64,000 bases of DNA, taken from the NCBI GenBank assembly GCA_015680685.1, contig MNCI01034769.1:323136-387135 (forward strand). Reading direction: 5' to 3'. The translations under genes and the position numbers were made by a program. Position 1 is the first letter of the stretch; the number at the start of each line of letters is the position of its first letter. Below are positions 32,791-44,399 of this stretch, piece by piece. Source of the stretch: Gnetum montanum (lineage: Eukaryota > Streptophyta > Gnetopsida > Gnetales > Gnetaceae). The notes below the pieces were generated by a model. That model worked only from the letters and a program-made list of their open reading frames with translations. It was not told where the DNA came from and did not search any database.

Positions 32791-33250
32791 TTATCTCTAG
32801 TTCTAATAGAAACTTGTCTAATCCTAACATCATGTTGGCATTTGAAGCATTTCTTATAAATCTCATTACTTGTTTGAGCTACTAATTAATTTTCATCTAA
32901 TAGGTTAAGATTTACTAATCACTTTTTTTGTGCAAAATCTACATCTAATTCAAGTACACAAGCTATGGCTAGGGTATTTATTTCTACTTGAATTGGAAGC
33001 ATCAATAATTTACCATAGACAAGTTCATATGGAGAATACCCTATAGGGAGTTTTCGAGTTGATTTATACATCCATAAAGCATCATTAATGTTAGTGCTTT
33101 AATCCTCTCTATACTTACTAATAGTTCTTGTTAGCATGCATGTAATTTTTTTATTAGTAACTTTTGCATGTTCATTTTCTTGTGGATGCTATGGTATAGT
33201 AAGATATTGCATTAACTTTTTAAATTTAGTACTAGTAAAGTCTAAGATTA
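32791..33250 (-). pseudogene. Integrase C-terminal segment of G, first tandem copy
   Basis: Same text as 32325-32790, with an extra GACAAGTTCAT at about 33018 and a shorter junction at 33240. It joins directly to the integrase core upstream on the minus strand, so this is the original copy. Confidence 0.8.
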
Positions 33251-33770
33251 ACATTCTTGGTACTCCAAACCTATTCACCACATATTTGTGAAAGAATTTT
33301 ATAGTTAATGTTCCTATATAATCTTTGATCATAGTTGCTTATTCTTACTTAGTATAATAATCAATTATCATGATTATAGAAACCTTTTTATTTAACATTA
33401 GTGTAATAAGCTCCATAAAATCAATTCTTCATATATCAAATGGTTCTAATGGCTATATCCATTGTTATAATCCTTCATGCCTAATTTTCAGTCCTCTATC
33501 TCTCTGACATATTTTAGAGAAATGTGTAAATCAGTGCATTGCTAAATATGGTAGGTCAAAAGTATCATCCCATAAAAATTTTTAGTGTTTTTCTTCTTCC
33601 TACATAACAACCACCACATGGTCCATCATGGACACCCTACAAGACTCTTGGTTAATTCTTCCCTAGAACACATCATCAAATTAGACCATCTACATAGATC
33701 TTATAAATATTTCCTTGAATTTCTATGTATTTTTTTACTTTATGAATAAAATATTCCTTTTTTTAATTTC
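33251..33770 (-). pseudogene. Integrase zinc finger and core of G
   Basis: On the minus strand the zinc-binding region reads GVHDGPCGGCYVGRRKTLKI followed by a GYYWP-like stretch, matching the usual H-H-C-C module (H..CGGH...KT) with one Cys-His pair altered. The core continues to 33251 but is heavily broken by stops; the D-D-E catalytic residues cannot be fixed by eye. Confidence 0.65.
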
Positions 33771-34620
33771 ATTTAGTAAGAAACTCTAGTAATGTTAGAT
33801 ATATCATATAATTAATGATCCATGACTTTTCCACTAACTCTACAACCATTGCTAATTTTATAAATAAGGATTTATTAGGAAATTGTATTGTCAAAGGTTC
33901 TTCATTATCTTGAGAATTACATCTTAATCTACATTTTTGGTTCCTTTTTTATTAGTCATTTTGATGTCAAATTCTTGTAGTATAATAAGCCATCTAATTA
34001 CTCTTGGGGCTAAACACTAGTTTATTTAGGAAAATTCTAATTGAAATATGGTTAGTATGAACATAGATCAAACACACAAGTATATAATATTTGAATTTTT
34101 CAATCACATATACCACAACCATAATCTTCTTTTCTATAGTGATATAGTTAAGTTGTATTATAATAATGCTTCAATTGACACAAGGTATGTAACAAGGTCT
34201 CTTTTGATCATCTAATTTAAGTCAACATTACCTCCAGTGCATAGTTTGAAACATTAGTCATGATGTGGAAAGGTCTTGATCAATTTGGAATGCTTAGGAT
34301 TAATTTCCTATTAATTTCTATTTTAAGTTCTTGAACACCTTTTTACATTCTAACCCTATGGTAGTAATGAACAGCTCTACTCCATCATCTTATTTTTTAT
34401 AGAGTAGTAAGGCTATGAACATGTCAGAGATTTCAAGGTAGATGTAAAAATGTTTTTCCTTCTAAGGTGAATGCATGGTGGGTAGTTGGGCCAACTCTTG
34501 CTTAATGTTTTCAAAGGCTTCTTAGCATTGGTCAATCCACTCATAGTGAACTTCCTTCTTAAGAAATTGTTGCATAGGTTGTATCTTATTTATAAGTCTT
34601 AAGATGAATCTATAAATAAA
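33771..34620 (-). pseudogene. RNase H domain and tether of G
   Basis: Text such as VVVYVIEKFKYYILVCLIYV, HTNHISIRIFLNK matches the conserved YALEKLRHYL..F..YTDHKAL.YL segment of Ty3/gypsy RNase H. The domain would remove RNA from the RNA-DNA hybrid. Stops are numerous. Confidence 0.65.
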
Positions 34621-35320
34621 TTGCAACCTACCTTATAGTCCCCATATCTCCTTATGATTAGTGGATGCTAGCAAGTTGGTTATAGCCCTAATCGTATCAA
34701 GACCAACATGTATCCCAACTTCAAATACTACAAAACCAAGTGTCTTACCAATTTTGATGTCAAAGAGATACTTCTTAGGGTTAAGACTAAGTTTTTACTT
34801 TAGGCATCATTGGAGTACTAAATTAAGGTCATGTGCATGGTCGTTAGCTATCTTGAACTTGACCACTATGTCATCAACATAATCATTAAGTAACCCTAGC
34901 ATGTAGTTGCTAAATACATAGGTTATGTCTTGTTGATAGGTTGCACCCACATTATTTAGACCAAATGGCAACATGGTATAACAAAAGGAACCCCAAGTGG
35001 TCATGAAGGTCATGTAGAGATAAGGCCCTATATTGATCTTAACTTTGGTGTATCCTGAGAACCTGTCCATAACGGACAACAAGGCATGTCTAGCCATGGT
35101 ATTGACAAGTTGATCAATGCTATGAAATGGAAAATCCTCTTTAATAGTTGCCTTGTTAAGGTCTCAAAAATTAATACAAATGCAAATGCTCCAATTTTTT
35201 TTGGGAACTACCACTATGTTAGACACCCAAGTAGTGTAATCAACTACTCAAATGAAACCTAATTAATAAAGCTTATTAATCTCATCATGAACTACTAGAG
35301 ACAAATCTAGTCTAATTTTG
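34621..35320 (-). pseudogene. Reverse transcriptase core of G
   Basis: The longest clean frame, 35097-34807, carries MARHALLSVMDRFSGYTKVK, MLPFGLNNVGATYQQ and NDYVDDIVVKFK, that is RT motifs A (here MDRFSGY), B and the catalytic YVDD. Upstream text on the same strand reads FPFHSIDQLVNTMARHALL, matching the DFPLPNID segment. Downstream text is broken. This is the only RT palm with the YVDD motif in the window and fits the Athila/Tat side of Ty3/gypsy; that placement is inference. It copied the RNA into DNA for its own element and perhaps for the pol-less neighbours. Confidence 0.88.
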
Positions 35321-35780
35321 CAAAATTTTTGCTTAACAACCTTAATACTAGGATCAAGTATGATATTATGTTGTACCAAATGTTGATCCTATCCTAGCAT
35401 ATCATCATATGACCAAGAGAAAGCTTTAACATTATCCTGAACAACCTTGGTAATGTCTTAAGACATCTAGGGTTTGAGTAAGGAACTTAGTTTTAGCATT
35501 TTCTCCTCACCATTATGGGTTGTGATATGGATTTTAATAAGAGAATCTTTAGTAACGTCACCAACCTCTAAATCAAGAGTTTTTATGATGTGCTTAAGCC
35601 ACTCTAGGGACTTCTCTATTGCAGCTATATGGTCAAACTAGTTCTTAGGCTTAGGATCTAAGTAATCAAGGTTAATGGATCTTTTAACATCACCATAGGG
35701 TCCAACTAGACTTAGAGGTAGGTTGAAATGTGCCCGTGTATCTATGTTCTAATCTAGCATGTCAATCAAAAGTGCATTAA
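35321..35780 (-). pseudogene. G region upstream of RT
   Basis: A decayed coding stretch leading into RT. It matches 3000-3290 of B in order, which defines where B's pol was lost. Confidence 0.5.
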
Positions 35781-36660
35781 GTGGCATCTATGTGGTAAAA
35801 TCATTGAACAATGCTAAAATAATGCAAGGTACAATAATGGTAAAACATCATAGAGCAACAAAAGGATCAAATAGAGTAGAACAATAAAACATGATTCCAG
35901 GTCATAACATGCTAAATTAAGGTCAAATAAGATATATCAAGGTGGAAAAAGGGCCAAATAATGTCAAATGATATAGAGTAAGGATCAAATGAAGGTCAAG
36001 ACTATGCAAAATAATGTCAAACAAAGTCAAATGATCTTAATGATATCAAATGACACTGAATAATTCCAAATGATGATAAAATAAGGTCAAATGTGGTTAA
36101 ATGATGGCATATGTTGTAAAATATTGTTGGATGCTAATAAAGTAGGACCAAATGATATAAAAAATAATGTAGAATGATACTAAATGAGGTCAAGATGTTG
36201 CAAAATATTGTTGGATGGTCTCAAATGATACCAAATCATGACAAATGATATCAAATGATATTGAATAAGGCCAAGTACGGCTGAATGGTGTCGAAATATG
36301 GCCAAATGATATCAAATGAAGCCAAATGAAATCAAATGAAGTCAAATAATGCTAAAACAAAATCAACAGTTTTCAAATAACATTAAATAAGATCAAAATG
36401 GTGCAACATGAAATTAAATCACTATGAATGATATTGAAATGATGGGAAAATGATGAAAAAGTGATGTGAAAATGACATTGAATAATGTCAAAATGATGAG
36501 AAATGATATCAAATGACATCAAATGATATTAAATGAAATCAAATGATGGAAATATGATATTAAATGATATTGAATAGGCTAAATAGGATCAAACAATGTC
36601 TAAAGGATGCAAGAAGATCAAGCATGGTTGAACAAAGTTGAACATAGCATTAAATAGAAA
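35781..36660. repeat. AAATGAT-type degenerate tandem repeat
   Basis: About 60 units of roughly 10-20 bp with cores TCAAATGATATCAAATGATG and GTCAAATGA. It corresponds in position to 3320-3900 of B, where a similar but shorter A-rich array lies. Confidence 0.8.
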
Positions 36661-37342
36661 TATTTATTTTTATTTTTAGATTTTATGATTGAAATAAATA
36701 AAACTATTATGAAAATAAGTTATAAACTACCAAAATAGGTGAAAAATTGAAGAAAATAGGTTTCTAATTGTCAAAATTGTCATCCAGCTAAGGAAAATAG
36801 GCTATAAATTATCAAAATTAGACAAAATCTAAAGAAAACAAGTTGTAAAGAATAAAAATAATAAAAAAAGCTAGGGAAAATAGGTTTTAAATTACTTAAA
36901 TAATAAGAAAGCTAAAAAATTAATAAAATAAGAAAAAATCTTGTAAAAATATAGAAAGCCTATGAAAACTAGTAGTAAATTGCTAGAAAAGTGGGTTTTA
37001 TTGTAAAAACTATTTAAAAAGATAAAAATTAATGTTTCCAATGTATGGGGCTAGAATCCTAACATGTGAAAATTTTTTGTTTGCCATCCCAACATGTAGG
37101 GCCTACATCCCTAGCATATGGATAGTTTAACTTGGGTTTTGGGCTTGTGGAACCCACCAGGTCAGCATTTATGCAGTTTTCATGTTGTCCATTGATTGTA
37201 TGAATTCCACACATTCGTCCATGTAATACCATAGCATGTGGAGCCTAGTACAACAATGTTGGGCCTATTTTGAAAATTTAGGATACTTTTCTCTCAATAT
37301 TTCAGCCTTTTCAAGCACTTATTAGATCAACCTTCTACATCA
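36661..37342. other. AT-rich spacer between G and H
   Basis: Repeats of GAAAATAGGTT(T/A)TAAATTA type run to about 37000, then unique-looking text leads to the H gag start. No LTR end, PBS motif or gene is visible, so H's 5' LTR is missing here. Confidence 0.5.
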
Positions 37343-39033
37343 ATGCCTAACACATTTGATACCACAATCCAACCAAAGCGAGCCACACTAAGCCATGAAC
37401 AATATAACTTCATTTGTGTAAAAATCCAAGCCAACTTGCCTATCGATCGTGAGGAAAGGGAAGCAAAATGAGACTATGAGTTCATCCCTTCAGCATTTGA
37501 TATAATCTCGTTGTCTAAACACCATCATAAACTCATATCCCAGCTTCTTATGGCTAGAAGTCAAGCCTTACAGCTACCACCAATAGAGCCTCAAGATAAG
37601 GAAGATAATTTTGCAACCCAATCCGAACGTGGAGATTTCTACCATACCATTAGTCCCCATGCCAACACAAACCCATTATTCCATCCTTTCCTAGAAGAAA
37701 CTATGCTTCCTCCTTCATTTGCAAACACTCAAGCACCAATTTCCCGACAAGAGGTACCTACTTCCATTCCTATCTTCTCTGTATCCAATAATTTTCATTC
37801 TGATGCATCTACTTCCATCATTCCTCCACAAGTACAGTCCCAACAACTCCCTCCCCAAACTAATGCAGGGTCAATCTTTTGACCTCAAGTAATTGGAATG
37901 CCATCGATCATACCAGTTTCCACATCCACCCATTACATACCTCAGGTGCATATCCATGGAGCACCATTAACTACTCCAACCCAACATGTTTAGGGTGTTA
38001 CCTCACAACCTATGGCTAGGCAGTGGGTTCCACCAGTAGTTTCAATCTTGAATGCCATCCCACCACAACAAATGTTAGCCCAACAACCTTTCTTTCCACA
38101 AACAATGCAATAATTAAATCATTATCATTCACAATCCACTCAATCCACTGGTTTGCCTACTGCCCAAGAATGGGCAGACACACAAAAAATGATGCACTCC
38201 TTGGTAGAAGAATTAAAACGCCTTAAAACTTTGAACAATGAGGAAGTCAAGGTACTAGATTTTTATCAAGATGACCTTATTGACCCCTCAATTCCACCCT
38301 TAACCTTACCAAAGGGAGTCTCGTTACCTCAGTTGACCAAATACAATGGAGAGGGAGACCCAAATGCCCACCTAGTGACATTCCGAACCGAAAGTCTTTT
38401 TCTTCAAGCATGGCCCCATGTAATTCTACGTATATTTGCTATGTCCTTAGCAAGAAGAGCCTTAGACTGGTACTGAGCCTTACCCCGTAGCTCTATATCT
38501 TCTCTGAAGGATTTTTTGCACCAATTTGTCACCTATTTATAATACAATCTAAAACCTGAAGCCAAGTTAGATAGCTTGATTCAAATTAAACAAGCACCTT
38601 TAGAGCCAGCACAGAAGTTTATCCAAAGATGGAGCAACACCCTGAATGAACTTCACGAACCTATTCCTGAAACATATCTTCTTACCATCCTTAAGGCACC
38701 ACAAATGACTTCATTAAATCAAAGCTTTATTATCTAAAACCCTGTACTTTGAGTCAAGCATTTGTACAAGTTAAGAACATAGAGGAAGCAGCACAAGCTA
38801 GCAATGACCTAGCTTATGTAGCCTACAAAAACCAACATACTCACAAGCAAAATACAACCGAGGCAACAATAGCCACAATCACAAAAGCAACCAACTAGGG
38901 CCTAAAAGCTAAGAAACCTAAAGCCCCAGCTAACAAAGCTTCCAACTTTGGCACCAACTCACCTACATCGACAGGGGCCACCCCAAGGCCCAACTTTCAA
39001 TGCAATGACCACTCAAAGTATACACCACTACCA
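37343..39033 (+). pseudogene. gag N-terminal and capsid region of H
   Basis: ATG at 37343 opens MPNTFDTTIQPKRATLSHEQ. A Pro/Gln-rich segment (37511-37882) with QVQSQQLPPQTNAG precedes the capsid domain around 38153-38640: WADTQKMMHSLVEELKRLK (predicted helix), VLDFYQDDLIDPSIPPLTLP, KYNGEGDPNAHLVTFR, LFLQAWPHVILRIFAMSL, then W near the end of the helix. In-frame stops occur at 37470, 37880, 37991, 38111 and near 38474. Around 38700 the frame shifts from that of 37343 to that of 39034, so gag is broken, though much less than in A. Confidence 0.82.
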
Positions 39034-40899
39034 ATGCAACCCTCTCAACTATTGGAACAACTCTTGAAAGCTGGGAAAATCCAACACAAACACGTGTCAG
39101 AGATTACTTGTCAAAAACATGACAGGTACTATGAGCTACTAAGGAACCCCACCTTAGTAGTACCAAATGAGCCTCTGGTCCCACAACATTTTAAATTGGA
39201 CCAATACTGTCATTACCATCAAATGGCTAGTCACTGAACAAACAATTGTCGTGCCTTGCAAGATGACCTACAGGGAATGATAGAACAAGGCCAACTAGTG
39301 ATTGACATGGCAAGTCAATCCAACACAGATGATGCCTCCTATGTCATAAACTCAATTAGCATAGGTGGCAAGCCCAAACCTGTGCAAAAACCTTTTCTCC
39401 CAGCCTCCACAAACAAGAGGCCTCCCTTTGTTATCAAGATGCCACCCCAAGCACCCACACCACCCTTTGTGGTCAAGGCTCCACAACATTTGTCCACTAA
39501 GACGTTAAACTGGCATGACTCATCTGCTAAGACATTAAACTGGCATGACGCATCTGCTAAGATGTTAAACTGGCATGATGCTACAACAAAAACTGCTAAG
39601 CAACCTTTCATCATAAGAGTTCCACAACAAGATGGCCCCTCACCTACCCGAAGCCCAATGGTGGGCAACATCTCAATCCCTCCTCCTTCAAGGGTTGACC
39701 CCACTAGCAACCCAGGTAAGCCCACCAAATGGAAATGCAAGAGGACAAACAAGCACCTCTCAACTCCCATGGCCAAAGCAAAGGCCACAACTTGCAAACA
39801 AAAACTAAACAATGGGGCCCCTACCCCTAAGCAAACCAAGCCTATGCCCCCCTCCCGAGAGGTCTGTCCCTCAAGCTTCACGGAGGAAGTCAAAGCCAAC
39901 ACAATGGCTAATGACAAGGACTTCATAGTTGCACTAGCCCAAGTAATACAAGCGCTAAAACAGAAGAACACAACGATGAGTTTGTACGACCTGGTCATGA
40001 TTTCAACCACTCACCGCGAAGCCTTGGCTCAAACATTAGCATCCATTCCTGTTACAGAGGACATCCCCGCAAACGAAGAATCCATCCATGCAACAATTTT
40101 GCAACAGACACAACAAGGATTAGGTTCAACAACCTTAGCCTTTTGTGATGATGTAGTTAAAGTCAACCCCAAACGAGGGGAAGTCACTATAGCTCCACTA
40201 TCCATTAGCATTCGTGTTGGACACTGCACCATCCGCAAAGTGCATGTTGACGATGGTGCAACAACGAATGTAGTCCTGTACTCCGTCATCAACAAGCTAG
40301 GCTTGGCAAATGAAATCAGGCCAACCAAAACCACATGTCTAAAATCCTTCAATGGATCACATGTCACGGTCAAGGGTACAATCAACTTAGCCTTTGTAGT
40401 GGAAGAGCAATTCCCCACTAGCGCAGATTTCACTATCATAGAGGAGATGTCAGATTTCAACATGATTCTAGGCAGGCCTTGGCTAGCTCAACTAAGGGCC
40501 ATCTCCTCTCCCATCCACCAAGAAATCCACCTTCCAAATGAAGGTGGTCAAGTTATCATCCATGGTGATAATGTTTCCTCTTCGACTATCCACGACATAG
40601 ACATGGTGCAAGTTTTGGAAGAAAAGTTTCTTAATGGTACACCTATGACAAGCAATGCAATGCTTAAGGCTAACACACCCGAACGAGTGGTTGAAGCTAA
40701 CAACCCCTCAAAGGACCCTATACCTTGCATGCTCCCTAATCCATGCCTAGTTAGGAAGCAACTACATGACCAAGACTCTCCCTTAGCTGAAAATATACTT
40801 GATGCTTGCCTACCTTCTGCCTACCCCTTTGACATGCATTTTTTAACTTTTGTTTACATTGCACTAGCCTATGCATTTACATTTTGCTCGCTCACTTAG
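39034..40899 (+). CDS. gag C-terminal segment and aspartic protease of H
   Basis: After one stop near 39235 the frame from 39256 runs 547 codons. The nucleocapsid-type motif CHYHQMASH..NNC spans 39207-39250. Next come DDLQGMIEQGQLVIDMAS, a threefold 10-residue repeat (KTLNWHDSSA, 39501-39588), a Lys/Thr/Pro-rich basic linker and the protease: VHVDDGATTNVVLYSVINKL at codons 330-350 with an intact DDGA loop, MILGRPWLAQL and SSPIHQEIHLPNEGGQVIIH. It ends with a hydrophobic tail and a stop, not RT. It would package RNA and self-process; the C-terminal stop appears natural since A has its stop nearby. Confidence 0.85.
39501..39588 (+). repeat. Coding minisatellite, 30-bp unit
   Basis: Almost three units of GACGTTAAACTGGCATGACTCATCTGCTAA, translated as KTLNWHDSSA-like repeats. 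The core TTAAACTGGCATGAC resembles the units of array 2 downstream. Confidence 0.9.
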
Positions 40900-41210
40900 A
40901 TCATGCATTTTGCTTTGTTTACACATTTATCAACTTAGTTCACACATTTCATTTGAAAAACATCAAACATAAAAACATAAAACTACAAAAACACATGGCC
41001 CAAAAAGGCCTTAAACTAGCATACGGCCCGGAATGGCCTAAAACTATCATTTTTTGCATTTCTTTTCTTTCATTCATAGATTCTAACTCTATGTATGGCA
41101 GGTGTCACTTGATGTTGTTTTCTTCCTAGTAGATTTTTTTGCAGGATCTCGCAGGCACGTAGCATGACCATGCATGTAGCATCACACTTTACACAAGCAA
41201 GGTAAGCATT
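40900..41210. repeat. H post-protease region with array 1 remnant
   Basis: Around 41000-41055 two units with GGCCTTAAACTAGC and GGCCTAAAACTATC represent array 1, much shorter than in A. Confidence 0.65.
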
Positions 41211-41660
41211 AGTCCGCTATGACTATAAACTGGCACAGACAGTCCTGGATCATGACTTAAAACTGATACCATAGAAAAGTCCTGGTATCATGACTTAAAA
41301 CTGATACCACAGAATAATCTTGGATCATGACTTAAAACTGATACCATAGAATAGTCCTAGATCATGACTTAAAACTGATACCACAGAATAGTTCTGGATC
41401 ATGACCTAAAAATGATACCACAGAGACATATCCAGTATGACACTAAACTGCTACGTCCGTCCGCCATGACATGAAACTAGCATCCAGAGTCCACTAAGAC
41501 TATAAACTAGTTTGCCTCTTCATAGTCCGCTATGACTATAAACTAGCAATGCATTGTCCACTACGATGCTAAACTAGCACCATCCAAGGGGTTATGATGT
41601 GAAACTAACCCACGATAGTCCGCTAACACTATAAACTAGCGACATCATCGATGATTAGGA
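41211..41660. repeat. Repeat array 2 of H
   Basis: Five well-preserved 37-bp units with ATCATGACTTAAAACTGATACCA (41242-41426) are flanked by related units with CCGCTATGACTATAAACTAGC. Array 2 follows array 1 after only about 150 bp, whereas in A a 2-kb gene lies between them. Confidence 0.88.
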
Positions 41661-42776
41661 AAAACTTAAAAAGATCTATTGTTGCAGTTGGCCGCTCCTG
41701 TTCCACAAAGACTTGTTGCATGATTCATCTCATGGGGCCCTAATCAAACTGATGTTGTGCATGATTCTATTTTCTTTGAAAGTTGCACGTGGTGACTCCA
41801 TCTTCTTGTTTAAAGTGTTTAGCTAACTATTTCATCTGTGGTTTTCTTGTCTTCTTGGAGTTGTGTTTGCAGGATGACACTTCTGAGGCGTTTGTGCATA
41901 GATGCACTTCATCATGATGACAAGGTATCATGTTTTCCCTGACGCACGCGATTGGGTTAATCAATCCGTTCATAAGTACATTCCCGATTCCTGATACATT
42001 CCCTATTCCCCATCATGCTCCCTTATCCTATTCAAATTACATCCCCCTTGATATATTCCACTCATCTCAAAACTCTTGATACACTATTGCACACTGTAGC
42101 TCTCTAAGCAGCTGCAACACAAAACACAATACACAGTACATGATGCAAAATCCAAGTGCTCAAACATGAGCACGGCACAAAAAGCAAGCTCTTTCAAAAA
42201 GACCGAAAAAAAAGAAAACAACAAAAAAAAATAAAAAAAAAAGGTCAAAGAGCAAAATGCACAGAAAAGGTCTTCATGACCCTGTTGACATCATAAACAA
42301 AATACTATTGGCCATTCTCATACAAGCCCCAGGCGAGAAGGTAATCGTCTTGAAAAATAGTTGCATTTGTGTCTCAAAGAGACCATGTTGCACATCACCA
42401 CGTGGCTTTGGCTATTTACAACGGGCCCCGCCAATACTCTATAGGAGTCCCGTTTCTCCAAAGAATGCACTTCCTATGTCTTGGCTCCGAGTTTGCTGAA
42501 CATTGGCTATGGACAAGGACCAAAATACAGCTCATGCACAAGAGAGCATTCCTCTCCCACAAATACTAGCAGTAATCATAACCCTTAACCTCCTAGCTTC
42601 CCTGGTTACAACCGATTCCCTTGCATCTTGAACCACATTCCCCTCAATCCCATGTACTTTTGAAAATGGTGCAATAATATCCAGCCAAAGGTTGATGGTT
42701 AATGTTTGGTTCTTGTTTGTTCATGGTGTTTTCACTTCTTTGTCAATGCCTCTCGGGTGGATTCCTCCAAACATCA
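41661..42776. other. H 3' internal region, non-coding
   Basis: No supported gene. An A-rich run lies at 42205-42245. Confidence 0.5.
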
Positions 42777-42791
42777 ACAAAGAGGGGCCAA
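42777..42791 (+). other. Polypurine tract of H
   Basis: ACAAAGAGGGGCCAA directly precedes the LTR start TGAAACACCAC and matches the tract of A. Confidence 0.82.
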
Positions 42792-44395
42792 TGAAACACC
42801 ACAAAAATTTCAGCAACACTTCCAGAAAACTTCAGAGCCTCTGAAACGACTTCAAGCAGCCCACCATGGAGCAAGTAAGGTTCCCATGGGGCCCACAGAT
42901 CACGACGGCAAGTTTTGGTGTCAAGAATCATTAGTTTCAAGGTCAAAAAGTGCAATTTTGGCTAAGTACACTATGCTTACGCTGCACAGCGTAAGGATCA
43001 GCGTCACCAACTTTTGGAGCCCCAAAATTGAGTCAAAACAAGCCGAAATTGAGCACAAGGACCCCCCATGACCTTCACCAAGGTCCCCAGTAACTCCTAG
43101 CCTCCAGAAAATTAAGATTTGGGCCTCAAATATGCCATTTTCCCTTGGTGACGCTAGGGTTACTTTTTCAGACGTTGCACAACATAAGGATCAACGTCAC
43201 CAATTTTTAAAGCCCCAAAACTGAGCCAAAATGACTTGATTTTAAGGGTGTAAGTCGTCCTCAAGGTCCACTATTGATAACTATGGGTCCCAGCCTTAAG
43301 AAATTCTAGATTTCAGCCCAAAATTGCAAGTTTTGGAGGTCACACTGCAAGTCATGCTGGATGCTAGATAAGCGAGGCAGTGTTAATCCTTCTTGATTTT
43401 CTTTTTCAAGAAATCTGTAAAATGGCAAGCAGATATGGAAGCCCATGCAAAATCAGGCCAAATATTCAGCAAAAAAAAAATATAATTTTTCCAAGCGTGC
43501 TGGAGCCAGAGCTAACCCTTCTAAATTTTCCTTTTAAATTTTTAAATTTTTTTATCGCTTGAGGGCTTGTATTTCTAATTTGTTTTTTTTTATGGGCTTG
43601 AATGACCCATAAATTGTAAAATACATTGAATCTGGTCAAAGAAGGAAAATTGCCAACACACATCCAACTCGTGCCAACTATTCATGGGACACATGTCACT
43701 AGATCTATTTTTCTCTCATCTCCCAACTGTTGATTCCATTCTTGAAAACCCTAGCCCAACCCTATAAATACCCTATCAATTCACACAAAATGGAGGCAGC
43801 AAGAGAGGAGGACAAGAAGAAGAAGAAGATTGGAAGAGGCAAAGATTGGAGAGATTGACAATTCTGAAGGAGGACAGAACTTGCAATCCTCGGGCGCTTG
43901 GCACATCCGATTGTTGGCTTCCAAGTTCTTCTCACGTTCATCCCATTTCATCATCGCATCATCATGTCATATCTTTCCGGGGCTAGGCATTTGACTTGCC
44001 ATCCACACTTGTGCAACTACACTTTGACCGGTGCACATTTTTTTAAACAATATAATACAATTTCATTATTGCCTCCCATTTACATTGTTTAGTTTTTTTT
44101 ATGGTTTACAAATATAACTTTGTTTATCTTTATTCATAATTCAGTACGCTTTATTTACATTTTGTATCATTGTTTACATTCCATTTACATCTTGTTTATG
44201 ATAACCCCAGCGCTAGTCGTAGCTTACGCTCGGGGAAGTCCTTGGTTGATTTGCGTGCAAACCATCCAAGGCACTCTGCCTTCATTCCCTTTTCCAGCTT
44301 GCCCTCAAGCAAAGGCAGGGTCAGCTATGGCTGCCCGACGATCTCTCGGTGTCTGTTTCCATTCCAGCCTTATACAGACGATTTAGGACAGTACA
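42792..44395 (+). mobile_element. 3' LTR of H
   Basis: The start TGAAACACC is shared with A and B. The end region (GAAGTCCTTGGTTGATTTG..GGCACTCTGCC..AGTACA) aligns with the reverse complement of 13207-13350 in A. A duplicated block with GTAAGGATCAGCGTCACCAA occurs at about 42985 and about 43170. It is rich in CpG compared with A and B. The next bases ATGTT (44396-44400) may be the target duplication, but its partner was not found. Confidence 0.82.
43763..43770 (+). promoter_or_regulatory. TATA box of H LTR
   Basis: TATAAATA in ACCCTATAAATACCC, the same box as in A. Confidence 0.7.
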
Positions 44396-44399
44396 ATGT

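Larger units (their letters stand above)
37343..44395 (+). mobile_element. LTR retrotransposon H, gag-protease type, 5' end missing
   Basis: It contains gag, a long gag-protease frame, repeat arrays, polypurine tract and a 3' LTR, in the order seen in A, on the plus strand. There are only about 1.9 kb between the protease stop and the polypurine tract, too little for RT and integrase. It is less decayed than A and B, with more CpG and a 547-codon open frame. No 5' LTR is present before gag, so it was truncated or misassembled at its junction with G. Confidence 0.85.

Noticed and set aside
39339-40010. 223-codon minus-strand frame opposite the H gag-protease frame
   Set aside because: The plus strand carries clear gag linker and protease motifs; the antisense frame has no domain and arises from codon bias.
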